Positions 53,000 through 61,105 of a stretch of 64,000 nt of DNA are shown in pieces; position 1 is the first letter of the stretch, and the number at the start of each line of letters is the position of its first letter. The stretch comes from Marivivens donghaensis (lineage in GTDB: Bacteria > Pseudomonadota > Alphaproteobacteria > Rhodobacterales > Rhodobacteraceae), in contig NZ_JAUFRA010000004.1 in the NCBI RefSeq assembly GCF_030410045.1, forward strand, positions 349,528-413,527, written 5' to 3'. Both the position numbers and the translations under genes were made by a program. The notes below the pieces were generated by a model. That model had not been told where the DNA came from. It did not search any database and saw only the letters and a program-made list of their open reading frames with translations.

Positions 53000-53512
53000 T
53001 TAGAAGTTTGAGAGACTAAAGGCATTCATCAGCGTAGTCTTTAATCTGGCTTTGGTTTCGACCACGTTGGCAGCAAGCTGGGCGGCTTGAACAAGGAAGT
53101 CCTTCTGCGACTCTGTGAGGGTGGCGCAGTCCTGATAATCGTGGACGCTGATACCGCCAACCGTCTCACCAGCGACGTTGATGGTCGCCATAGTGAACGA
53201 TTTCATCTCGGAAATCGTTTTTGGATCCGAATGAGTGCTTTGCAGAACGAAATCAGAAAGTTCTATGATCGGTTTTTGAAGGATCGGCCCGTAAAGCGTA
53301 CGTTTCATCCGCATGCAGACAGGGTTGTAGCTGCCGATCGTGTACACTTCGTCTGCGGAGTAGAGAAAGATGTTAACATGCGGGCGTTTTGTGACTTTAG
53401 CACAGCTCCGCGCCAATTGGTCGAGGACGGGCGAATTGGTTAACTCTACTTTCTCCAACACATCTTGGGGCGTCGCTACAGCGAGCATATCGTCAAGGGT
53501 AACAGAGGTCAT
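53000..53512 (-). CDS. Stand-alone GAF-like domain protein 4
   Basis: 170 residues. Shared pattern: helix, VNIFLYSADEVYTIGSYNP, a middle with TMATINVAGETVGGISVHDYQ, and C-terminal helix with ETKARLKTTLM. Closest by eye to protein 1 (GGISVHDY against GGIAVHSP; TKARLK against RRARLK). First gene of the minus-strand bicistron, behind an AT-rich 190-base leader. Confidence 0.72.
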   Translation of the reverse strand: MTSVTLDDMLAVATPQDVLEKVELTNSPVLDQLARSCAKVTKRPHVNIFLYSADEVYTIGSYNPVCMRMKRTLYGPILQKPIIELSDFVLQSTHSDPKTISEMKSFTMATINVAGETVGGISVHDYQDCATLTESQKDFLVQAAQLAANVVETKARLKTTLMNAFSLSNF

Positions 53513-53702
53513 GGAAAATTCGGAAGCCTCTTTACCTATCTTTTGATACGGCGCGCATGGTATACGATCAAGGTTAGATAGTTTAGTGCACTAACGTATA
53601 GTCGTCTGGGTTAATTCGTGTAGTTTAAATAATTGATTTTTGGGAAAAATTTTAGGTCGGTTGTGTAGGGCTTTGCCACGCTCGGCCTTAAATCCATATT
53701 TA

Positions 53703-54503
53703 CTATGCGTATCTTGTGGCGGTCAGTTTCGGTTTTGGCTGCAGTTTCATCGCACGTTTTCCCTTGAGCGCGGCGGATACGCCGTCGATGCCCATCCCGA
53801 TTTGATTGTCGAACCAACGGGCGAGGGCGATCCGTGGGGGGAGGGCGTCTTGTTCGATCTGTGTCTCGACGAGACAGAGGGCGTCGTCGATTTCTGCTAT
53901 AGTGATTGTCACGGTCATGTCGTCGCGGCCGAGGGGCTCTTCGCGTTCAAGGAAATAGCGGCAGTAGTTCCCTGTGGTCTTCGCAACAAAGGTGAGCGTC
54001 ATTTCTTCGGCGAGCCCTGTTTCGTCGCGGAAACGGAGGTATACCGTGTCAGGGTCTTCGGGATCGCGGTTGTAGTCGATTAGGTCTGGGTTCCAGAAAT
54101 CGGACGGGTGGCCTTCGGCGGGGACAAGGCTGATCCAAACGTCTTCGGCTTGGCCGCCGAGTTCGCCTTTGTGATGCGCGAAAACCGAGAGGTTGAGGCC
54201 GAGGGCGTCTGACCAATGGCCATACAAAATGCTGTGAGAGAGAAACGCGAGGCCGACGATTGCAGGGGGAAGGGCGTCCGCAGGGATCGGGATTAATGCG
54301 GCGACAAACAAACCCACTGCGCCGCTTTCACAGGCTTTGCGGTATTTCGGCATGGCGTACACCATGTAAAGGGCGGCAATGGCGGCAGCGAGGCCTGCTA
54401 AGAGCGCAGCCATAGTTGGGCCGGATATCAAAATTGCGCCAAAAAGCGTGAAGACAGCCGTGAACGCTACACGACGATAATGATGGCCCAGGAATTCTTT
54501 CAT
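53703..54503 (-). CDS. Membrane protein with cytoplasmic/exoplasmic soluble domain (266 aa)
   Basis: Four hydrophobic segments are seen within about residues 12-95, followed by a soluble domain of about 165 residues rich in beta strands and acidic residues (DLIDYNRDPEDPDTVYLRF). I do not recognise the family. It lies upstream of the GAF pair on the same strand, separated by 190 bases, and divergent from lon. Confidence 0.6.
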   Translation of the reverse strand: MKEFLGHHYRRVAFTAVFTLFGAILISGPTMAALLAGLAAAIAALYMVYAMPKYRKACESGAVGLFVAALIPIPADALPPAIVGLAFLSHSILYGHWSDALGLNLSVFAHHKGELGGQAEDVWISLVPAEGHPSDFWNPDLIDYNRDPEDPDTVYLRFRDETGLAEEMTLTFVAKTTGNYCRYFLEREEPLGRDDMTVTITIAEIDDALCLVETQIEQDALPPRIALARWFDNQIGMGIDGVSAALKGKRAMKLQPKPKLTATRYA

Positions 54504-54659
54504 ATGATTAGCCTATCCCGTTTGGGGGTAATGAAATCAGGAATAATCCCCTATTGGTTGCCGATGAATGTGTCCTGCAAAGGGCGAAAGGGCGGTATTT
54601 TACGGAACTGGCCCTTGCCCCTGCTCGCGGCAAAAGGCACATTGGAATAAACGGGGATG

Positions 54660-54688
54660 CTTGAAACTGGGGTCGCTTCGGCCCATCT
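54660..54688 (+). promoter_or_regulatory. RpoH (sigma32)-type heat-shock promoter of lon
   Basis: CTTGAAA, 14 bases, then GCCCATCT: the -35 is a perfect match and the -10 seven of eight to the E. coli sigma32 consensus CTTGAAA-N-CCCCATNT. The predicted start is about 70 bases before the lon ATG. Confidence 0.8.
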
Positions 54689-54762
54689 GTATCCTCTAGT
54701 GGAAACGATTGCGGTTGCCGAAATGCGGGGCCTGATCGTTTTGCCAAAAAAAGGACAAGAGC

Positions 54763-57174
54763 ATGGAAGAAACCTTCAGCACCTCCTATCCCGTCCTGCC
54801 GCTGCGCGATATCGTTGTGTTCCCTCACATGATCGTGCCGCTGTTCGTCGGGCGTGAGAAATCGGTGCGGGCACTCGAAGAAGTGATGCAGGACGACAAG
54901 CAGATTTTGCTGTCGAGCCAAATTGACCCTTCGCAGGATGATCCAACCACAAAGGACATTTACCAGACGGGTGTTCTGGCGAATGTGCTGCAATTGCTGA
55001 AACTGCCCGATGGCACCGTGAAGGTGCTCGTCGAGGGTAAGAAACGCGTTCGGATCACAGAGTTTGTTGAGAACGACAGCTTCTTTGAAGCGATGGCCGA
55101 CGAACTGATCGAAATTCCGGGTGCCGAGGACGAATTGGCGGCCCTCGTGCGGTCGGTTGGCGAAGAATTTGAACGCTACGCGAAGATCAAAAAGAACATC
55201 CCCGAAGAGGCGCTGGCCGCAGTCAGCGACACGACTGAGCCCGCGAAATTGGCGGACCTCGTGGCGGGGCACTTGGGCGTTGATGTTCAGCAGAAACAAT
55301 CACTGCTAGAAACATTGCCGATCAGCGAACGTCTGGAAAAGGTCTATGGCCTGATGCAGGGCGAAATGTCTGTGCTGCAGGTCGAGAAAAAGATCAAAAC
55401 CCGCGTGAAGTCCCAGATGGAGCGGACACAGCGCGAATATTATCTGAACGAACAGATGAAGGCGATCCAGCGCGAGTTGGGCGATGGCGAGGACGGCGCG
55501 AACGAAATCGCCGAACTCGAAGAAAAGATCGCTGCGACGAAGCTGTCGAAAGAGGCCAAAGAAAAGGCTGACGCTGAGGTTAAGAAGCTCAAGAACATGT
55601 CGCCGATGTCCGCAGAGGCAACGGTGGTGCGCAACTACCTTGACTGGATGCTGAATATTCCGTGGGGCACAAAATCCCGCGTGAAAAAGGATTTGGGTCG
55701 CGCCGAGGAAATCCTCGACGCTGAACACTATGGTCTGGAAAAGGTCAAAGAGCGGATCGTCGAATACCTCGCCGTGCAATCGCGCAGTGCGAAACTGAAG
55801 GGGCCGATCATGTGCCTCGTCGGTCCTCCGGGCGTGGGTAAAACCTCGTTGGGTAAATCGATTGCAAAGGCCAAAGGGCGCGAGTTCATCCGCATCAGCC
55901 TTGGCGGTGTGCGTGACGAATCTGAAATCCGCGGCCACCGTCGGACCTATATCGGCTCTATGCCCGGTAAGATCATTCAGGCGCTGAAAAAGGCCAAGAC
56001 CACGAACCCGCTGATCCTTCTCGATGAGATTGATAAGATGGGGCAGGATTTCCGTGGCGACCCTGCATCGGCCATGCTTGAGGTGCTCGATCCAGAACAG
56101 AACTCGACCTTTGTGGACCACTACCTTGAGGTGGAATACGACCTGTCGAACGTGATGTTCCTGACGACGTCGAACAGCTATAACATGCCTGGTCCGCTTC
56201 TCGACCGGATGGAGATCATCCCGCTCTCTGGCTACACCGAAGATGAAAAACGCGAGATCGCGAAGCAGCATCTTTTGGCCAAGCAAATCAAGAACCACGG
56301 CCTCCATGCCAAAGAGTTCGAGATCACAGACGACGCGCTGACCGCGATCATCCAGACCTACACCCGCGAGGCTGGTGTGCGTAACCTTGAGCGCGAAATC
56401 GCAAAGGTTGCCCGCAAAGCCGTGACCAAGATCGTGAAGAAGGAAACTGATCGCGTTCAAGTGACGGCTGAGAACCTCGATGACTTCCTCGGCGTGCCGC
56501 GTCACCGCTTTGGCCTCGCTGAGAAAGAGGATCAGGTTGGTGTGGTAACTGGTCTGGCCTATACTTCGGTCGGTGGTGAGTTGTTGCAGATCGAAGCCCT
56601 GCGTTTGCCGGGCAAAGGTCGGATGAAAACCACGGGTAAGCTCGGCGATGTGATGAAGGAATCGATCGAGGCGGCATCGTCTTATGTTCGGTCGATCTCA
56701 CCACAGCTCGGTGTGAAACCGCCGCGTTTCGATAAGCTGGACATCCACGTCCACGTGCCCGATGGCGCAACGCCCAAGGATGGTCCGTCGGCTGGTCTGG
56801 CGATGGTCACTGCGATTGTGTCGGTTCTGACCCAGATCCCTGTCCGCAAGGACATCGCGATGACGGGTGAGGTGACACTGCGTGGCAATGCGACTGCGAT
56901 TGGTGGGTTGAAAGAGAAACTCTTGGCGGCGCTACGCGGCGGTATCAAAACCGTGCTGATCCCTGAAGAGAACGTCAAAGACCTGCCAGAGATCCCAGAC
57001 AACGTGAAATCTGGGCTGGAGATCATTCCAGTCACCCACGTGTCTGAAGTTCTAAAACATGCTTTGATCGCAGAGCCTGTGCCCGTCGAATGGGATGAGG
57101 AGGCGGAAGAAGAAGCCGCCGCCGCCCGCGCCCTCGCCAAAGGCGAAGATGGGGCAGGGGCCATCGCACATTAA
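54763..57174 (+). CDS. lon: ATP-dependent protease La
   Basis: An 803-residue AAA+ serine protease degrading misfolded and regulatory proteins. N-terminal substrate domain starts YPVLPLRDIVVFPHM. Walker A GPPGVGKTS, Walker B ILLDEIDKMG. Catalytic dyad Ser676 in KDGPSAGLAM and Lys719 in GGLKEKLLAA. The C-terminal tail is Ala/Glu-rich. Start 54763 follows AAAGGAC. Controlled by a heat-shock promoter and ended by a strong terminator. Confidence 0.97.
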   Translation: MEETFSTSYPVLPLRDIVVFPHMIVPLFVGREKSVRALEEVMQDDKQILLSSQIDPSQDDPTTKDIYQTGVLANVLQLLKLPDGTVKVLVEGKKRVRITEFVENDSFFEAMADELIEIPGAEDELAALVRSVGEEFERYAKIKKNIPEEALAAVSDTTEPAKLADLVAGHLGVDVQQKQSLLETLPISERLEKVYGLMQGEMSVLQVEKKIKTRVKSQMERTQREYYLNEQMKAIQRELGDGEDGANEIAELEEKIAATKLSKEAKEKADAEVKKLKNMSPMSAEATVVRNYLDWMLNIPWGTKSRVKKDLGRAEEILDAEHYGLEKVKERIVEYLAVQSRSAKLKGPIMCLVGPPGVGKTSLGKSIAKAKGREFIRISLGGVRDESEIRGHRRTYIGSMPGKIIQALKKAKTTNPLILLDEIDKMGQDFRGDPASAMLEVLDPEQNSTFVDHYLEVEYDLSNVMFLTTSNSYNMPGPLLDRMEIIPLSGYTEDEKREIAKQHLLAKQIKNHGLHAKEFEITDDALTAIIQTYTREAGVRNLEREIAKVARKAVTKIVKKETDRVQVTAENLDDFLGVPRHRFGLAEKEDQVGVVTGLAYTSVGGELLQIEALRLPGKGRMKTTGKLGDVMKESIEAASSYVRSISPQLGVKPPRFDKLDIHVHVPDGATPKDGPSAGLAMVTAIVSVLTQIPVRKDIAMTGEVTLRGNATAIGGLKEKLLAALRGGIKTVLIPEENVKDLPEIPDNVKSGLEIIPVTHVSEVLKHALIAEPVPVEWDEEAEEEAAAARALAKGEDGAGAIAH

Positions 57175-57181
57175 TGGAAAG

Positions 57182-57206
57182 GGGCGCCGCGAGGCGCCCT
57201 TTTTTA
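57182..57206 (+). terminator. Rho-independent terminator after lon
   Basis: GGGCGCC-GCGA-GGCGCCC stem with a GNRA-type loop and TTTTTT. Confidence 0.9.
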
Positions 57207-57301
57207 TTGGAAAATCATATCATTTTAAGTGAATACCCCCTGCACAACCATCAGCGGAGTTGCTAGGGTGGAAACAATCAATCTATTTGAGGCAATTTAT
57301 T

Positions 57302-57676
57302 ATGGCGACCACCGCTAAAACCACCAAACGCAAACCCGCAGCCGTTCAAGAGGTACCTGAGGCAACGCAGGCGACCGAGAGCGAAACATCCTCTGTTGTG
57401 GTGAAGAAACCTGAATTCATCGACCGCGTCGTTGAGCGCTCCGGCCTCAAGAAAAAAGACGTCAAACCCGCGCTGGAAGCGATCCTTGCCCAACTGGGCG
57501 AGGAGCTGACCGAGGACAAAGAACTGTCGCTACCGCCTTTCGGTAAGATCATGGTGAACCGCACCAAAGACACCGCAAACGGCACCGTTGTTATCGCGAA
57601 AGTGAAACTGTCTAAGCCCGTTGTGAAGGTTGATGGAAATTCTTCGGAAACCCCTCTTGCGGATGAAGACGAGTAA
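57302..57676 (+). CDS. HU-like DNA-binding protein with extra tails
   Basis: 124 residues. A Lys/Thr/Ala-rich basic N-terminal tail (about 45 residues) precedes a HU/IHF core: KKPEFIDRVVERSGLKKKDV, then LSLPPFGKIMVNRTKD, corresponding to the LSGFGTF segment. The beta arm is reduced (TANGTVVIAKVKL), missing the RNPxTG tip. An acidic tail (ETPLADEDE) follows. So it is not canonical hupB. It lies after lon, before tRNA-Val. Confidence 0.78.
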   Translation: MATTAKTTKRKPAAVQEVPEATQATESETSSVVVKKPEFIDRVVERSGLKKKDVKPALEAILAQLGEELTEDKELSLPPFGKIMVNRTKDTANGTVVIAKVKLSKPVVKVDGNSSETPLADEDE

Positions 57677-57694
57677 GGGTAATCACGCCGCCAC

Positions 57695-57770
<76 letters not shown>

Positions 57771-57776
57771 GAATAC

Positions 57777-57811
57777 AAGGCGCATCCCACGGGTTGCGCC
57801 TTTTGTTTTTT
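57777..57811 (+). terminator. Terminator after tRNA-Val copy 1
   Basis: AAGGCGCA-loop-TGCGCCTT stem followed by TTGTTTTTT. Confidence 0.8.
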
Positions 57812-57828
57812 GGTGGATAAGTCACGCC

Positions 57829-58407
57829 ATGACCCTGCCTGAGCTCTACATCATCCGACATGGTGAAACCGAATGGAACCGCGCTGCGCGTATGCAGGGC
57901 GGGCTGGATTCGGCGCTGACAGAGTTGGGCCGTGCGCAGGCGGATCAGGTTGCTGCCACGCTTGCGGGCGTTATTCATCCAGACACTTATGATTTATGGA
58001 GCAGTCCGCAGGGTCGCGCCTTGGCCACGGCTGAACCGATTTCAAAGGCAACGGGTTGTCCTGTGGTCGCCGTCGATGGTTTGCGCGAAATCCACATGGG
58101 AGACTGGGTTGGGCTGTCGCGATCAGAGATCGACGCGAAATGGCCTGCGCCGTCACCAGATGAACATTTCATCGACTTTTACCGTCGAGCCCCAAATGCG
58201 GAATCCTTTCCAGCACTATGGGACCGTGTCGGTCAGGTGTTGGACCACATCCGTCGTCCCACGGTGATTATCACCCACGGTTTTACCTCGCGCTTCTTGC
58301 GGACGCGGGCGTTGGGGCTGAGCCTTGACGATATTGGTCAAGTCGACGGGGGGCAGGGCGTTATTTTTCGGATAAAAAACGGCCAACATGAGATTTTTGA
58401 AAAATAG
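57829..58407 (+). CDS. Histidine phosphatase family protein (phosphoglycerate mutase-like)
   Basis: A 192-residue phosphatase. Catalytic RHGETEWN near the N-terminus, and second histidine in ITHGFTSRFL. SSPQGRALATAEPI is the family phosphate-binding block. True substrate unknown; it is of the SixA/GpmB type. It lies between two identical tRNA-Val genes. Confidence 0.88.
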   Translation: MTLPELYIIRHGETEWNRAARMQGGLDSALTELGRAQADQVAATLAGVIHPDTYDLWSSPQGRALATAEPISKATGCPVVAVDGLREIHMGDWVGLSRSEIDAKWPAPSPDEHFIDFYRRAPNAESFPALWDRVGQVLDHIRRPTVIITHGFTSRFLRTRALGLSLDDIGQVDGGQGVIFRIKNGQHEIFEK

Positions 58408-58459
58408 ATGACATTGGGGTCTTGCCCCTTTGAGAATCTGCGGCTACTTACGCCGCCAC

Positions 58460-58535
<76 letters not shown>

Positions 58536-58625
58536 TTTCCCCCACATTCATAACCGCTTATAGCCCGTGAATTCGTGTGCGTTCCGCATTGACGCGTCTA
58601 GCACAGGATTGTAGCAAGCGAACGG

Positions 58626-58701
58626 GGGCCTGTAGCTCAATGGTTAGAGCAGAGCGCTCATAACGCTTTGGTTGCGGGTTCAAATCCTGCCGGGCCTACC
58701 A
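58626..58701 (+). tRNA. CAU-anticodon tRNA, probably tRNA-Ile2 (or elongator Met)
   Basis: Acceptor GGGCCTG pairs CGGGCCT with two G-U pairs; D-arm AGCTCAATGGTTAGAGC; anticodon loop CTCATAA gives CAT; encoded CCA. D-loop and variable region (TTGGTTGC) look more like Ile2, whose C34 is made lysidine by TilS, than Met. Not initiator: acceptor ends G-U rather than C-A mismatch. Confidence 0.9.
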
Positions 58702-58716
58702 ATTTTCCCCCATCAA

Positions 58717-59595
58717 CTACCCTGCGAATGCGGCTCGACGATCCATAAGGGCGTCGCATAGGTAATCGACAAACAGGCGAACGCGACGGACACGGCGGAG
58801 GTCTCCGTGGAGGAGGACCCAAGTTGATCGGCGTTGGTCAAGTGCAGTTCCGGGTACGCGTTGAAGTTCGGGGAAGACCGAGGTGACCCAAGTCGTGAGA
58901 AAGGTCATACCTGCGCCCGCGCGGACGAGGTGGAGGTGCATTTCGGGGTCTGGGACGGCGTGGCGAATGCGTGCTTCGGGAAAGTCTGATGCCGCGACCA
59001 TGGCGGATAGTTCGGGCACATCGCCATATCCAATCCAGCTGAGCCCTTGGCCTTTTCGGCCCGCCAGCGGCAGAGTGCGGTCGATGTAATCGCGGGACGC
59101 CACGACACCTAAGGACAAAGGAAAGAGTTTGCGCCCGACGGCGTCGTCTTCGATTGTGGCGGCGTGGCGGATGGAGACGTCTGTTTCGTTTCGGGCGATT
59201 GAGTCGAGTTCATATGACAGGCGCAACTCGATTTCGATCTCTGGGTAGAGAGTGGCGAAATCGGCTAAGACTGGGGCCAATAGGAAATGCGCCGTCATAG
59301 GGTCGACCGATAGGCGGATGCGTCCAGCGGCTTCACGATCAAGGCCTTGCACAGCATTGAACCCCTTGAGCAGCGCTGCTTCGGCATCAAGCGCTTGGGG
59401 CAAGAGGCGTTGCCCTGCGGCGGTCAGTGACAATCCATCCGCGCTCCGTCGGAAAAGCTTTGTTCCGAGTTGCGCCTCTAGTGCCTCGATCTGACGGCGA
59501 AGGGTCGCGTGGGTGCCGCCCGTGTGTTCAGCCGCCGCCCGAAGCGACCCGTTTCGTGCAACAGCCAAAAAGGCCGGAAGGGATTTCCAATCCAT
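58717..59595 (-). CDS. LysR-family transcriptional regulator
   Basis: A 292-residue regulator. N-terminal winged HTH (residues 4-63: FLAVARNGSLRAAAEHTGG, RRQIEALEAQLGTKLF). The rest is the periplasmic-binding-protein-like effector domain. It is divergent from the oxidoreductase at 59704, with a palindrome between. Regulation of that gene is inferred. Confidence 0.92.
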   Translation of the reverse strand: MDWKSLPAFLAVARNGSLRAAAEHTGGTHATLRRQIEALEAQLGTKLFRRSADGLSLTAAGQRLLPQALDAEAALLKGFNAVQGLDREAAGRIRLSVDPMTAHFLLAPVLADFATLYPEIEIELRLSYELDSIARNETDVSIRHAATIEDDAVGRKLFPLSLGVVASRDYIDRTLPLAGRKGQGLSWIGYGDVPELSAMVAASDFPEARIRHAVPDPEMHLHLVRAGAGMTFLTTWVTSVFPELQRVPGTALDQRRSTWVLLHGDLRRVRRVRLFVDYLCDALMDRRAAFAG

Positions 59596-59612
59596 GACGC
59601 TCTGTATCGTTT

Positions 59613-59631
59613 ATGAACCACTTTGGTTCAT
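59613..59631. promoter_or_regulatory. Palindromic LysR-type operator
   Basis: ATGAACCA-CTT-TGGTTCAT, perfect eight-base arms with a three-base spacer, in the divergent region 18-36 bases upstream of the LysR start and about 72 bases before the oxidoreductase. Confidence 0.7.
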
Positions 59632-59703
59632 CTTAGCCACTCTTCGGGTCGAAAAGAAACCTCTATCCCCGTTGGTGCACCTAGAAACAACGGAGGTTTC
59701 CCT

Positions 59704-60684
59704 ATGACTGTGACACGAACTGCTTGGCATATCCCGCATTATGGCGGCCCTGACGTCCTGACACCTGTTGCTCTTCCAATGCCGCAACCTAGTCCGAACG
59801 AAGTACTTCTCCGCGTTCATGCCTCTGCCGTGACACGCGCGGATGGTATGATGCGCAAAGGTGAACCGCTTTTTGCGCGGCCTTTTCTGGGGCTGCGACG
59901 ACCGCGTAATGGGATGTCAGGGACATGCCTTTCGGGCGAGGTGATCGCCGTCGGGGCCGAGGTCACTCGATTTTCTGTCGGCGACATGGTGTTCGGCGAA
60001 GCTGGGCTGAAATTCGGTGCCAACTCTAGCCACATCTGTCTCGACCAAGATGGCGTTCTGATGCCGAAACCCGCGGCACTGTCGCATGAGGATGCTGCGG
60101 TGTTGTGTGACGGTGTGCTGACGTCGTGGCATTTCTTGCGCGATCTCGGACAGGTCACACGCGGGGATCGCGTGTTGATTTTGGGCGGGGCAGGGAGCCT
60201 CGGTAGCCCGGCTGTGCAGATCGCTGCGCATATGGGGGCTCAGGTGACGGCAACTTGTAGCGGCCGAAACGCGAGTAATGTTGAGAGGCTCGGAGCGAAC
60301 CGCGTGATCGATTACACACAAGAGGACGCGCTAAAACAGGCCCCCGAATATGATGTGATCTATGACACTTTGGGCGTCGCGTCATTTTCGGCGGCAAAAC
60401 CAGCATTGGCTGAGGCAGGTCGTTACCTTTGTCCTGTCTTAACGCTCGGGCGGCTGCCTGCGATCTTGTTATCAAATCTTGTGGGCAAAAAACGCGCGAT
60501 ATTTGCGGCGACGGGGTTGGAAAAGCCTGAGCGTTTGCGGGCTATGCTTTTAGAGATCCTGCAGGTGATGGAACAAGGTCACCTGACCCCCGTGATTGAT
60601 CGGGTCTATCCACTCTCTGATCTGGTTGAGGCTCATTCTTATGTCGAGACAGGTCATAAACGAGGCAACGTTGTCGTGGTGTGA
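59704..60684 (+). CDS. Zinc-independent NAD(P)-dependent alcohol dehydrogenase/quinone oxidoreductase (MDR)
   Basis: A 326-residue medium-chain dehydrogenase/reductase. GroES-like N-terminal domain (about 5-125), Rossmann domain with LILGGAGSLGSPAVQIA. No catalytic zinc ligands are seen. MDR proteins next to LysR often handle quinones or aldehydes. The start at 59704 is decided by GGAGG upstream. Confidence 0.87.
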   Translation: MTVTRTAWHIPHYGGPDVLTPVALPMPQPSPNEVLLRVHASAVTRADGMMRKGEPLFARPFLGLRRPRNGMSGTCLSGEVIAVGAEVTRFSVGDMVFGEAGLKFGANSSHICLDQDGVLMPKPAALSHEDAAVLCDGVLTSWHFLRDLGQVTRGDRVLILGGAGSLGSPAVQIAAHMGAQVTATCSGRNASNVERLGANRVIDYTQEDALKQAPEYDVIYDTLGVASFSAAKPALAEAGRYLCPVLTLGRLPAILLSNLVGKKRAIFAATGLEKPERLRAMLLEILQVMEQGHLTPVIDRVYPLSDLVEAHSYVETGHKRGNVVVV

Positions 60685-60705
60685 GGTGGTCGCGTCACAA
60701 CGCGT

Positions 60706-61104
60706 TTAGCGTGCGTTCGAAATCTCGATCAAGTTCCCATCGGGATCACGCAAATAGATAGACGTGATTGGTCCAGTTGCGCCCGTGCGAGGCACTGGGC
60801 CTTCGGTGATAGGGATAGCGCAGAGCGCGAGGTGATCAATCCATTCCGCCAGAGGGGTGTCTGAGAGCAAACAGAGGTCCGCAGAGCCGGGGGTAGGGGA
60901 AGCCGCATATGGAGCGAACTCTGCACCCGCTTTGTGGAGGTTTATTTTCTGCGTGCCAAAGCTCAGGGCCTCGCGGACTTCGCCAGAGGGGGTGGTGAAC
61001 GCGGTCCGTGTCATGCCCAAACCCACGCAGTAAAAACGGCAGGTTTCTTCGATGTTTGCGACCGTGAGGACCAAATGGTCGAGGGTGCGGATGGTTGGTT
61101 TCAT
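60706..61104 (-). CDS. VOC-family (glyoxalase/dioxygenase fold) protein
   Basis: 132 residues: LDHLVLTVANIEETCRFY and SIYLRDPDGNLIEISN, paired beta-alpha-beta-beta-beta modules of vicinal-oxygen-chelate proteins. Ligands: His in LDHLVL and Glu in NLIEI. It could be a virulence-protein/glutathione-transferase-like detoxifier. The start at 61104 was chosen; the open frame extends into the neighbouring kinase gene. It begins one base before the end of the kinase gene. Confidence 0.85.
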   Translation of the reverse strand: MKPTIRTLDHLVLTVANIEETCRFYCVGLGMTRTAFTTPSGEVREALSFGTQKINLHKAGAEFAPYAASPTPGSADLCLLSDTPLAEWIDHLALCAIPITEGPVPRTGATGPITSIYLRDPDGNLIEISNAR

Positions 61105-61105
61105 A

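Noticed and set aside
54614..54645. Another CTTG element as lon heat-shock promoter
   Set aside because: Spacing to any -10-like sequence is too long; the site at 54660 is far better.
55306..56505. 399-residue minus-strand ORF
   Set aside because: Antisense shadow of lon with no family pattern.
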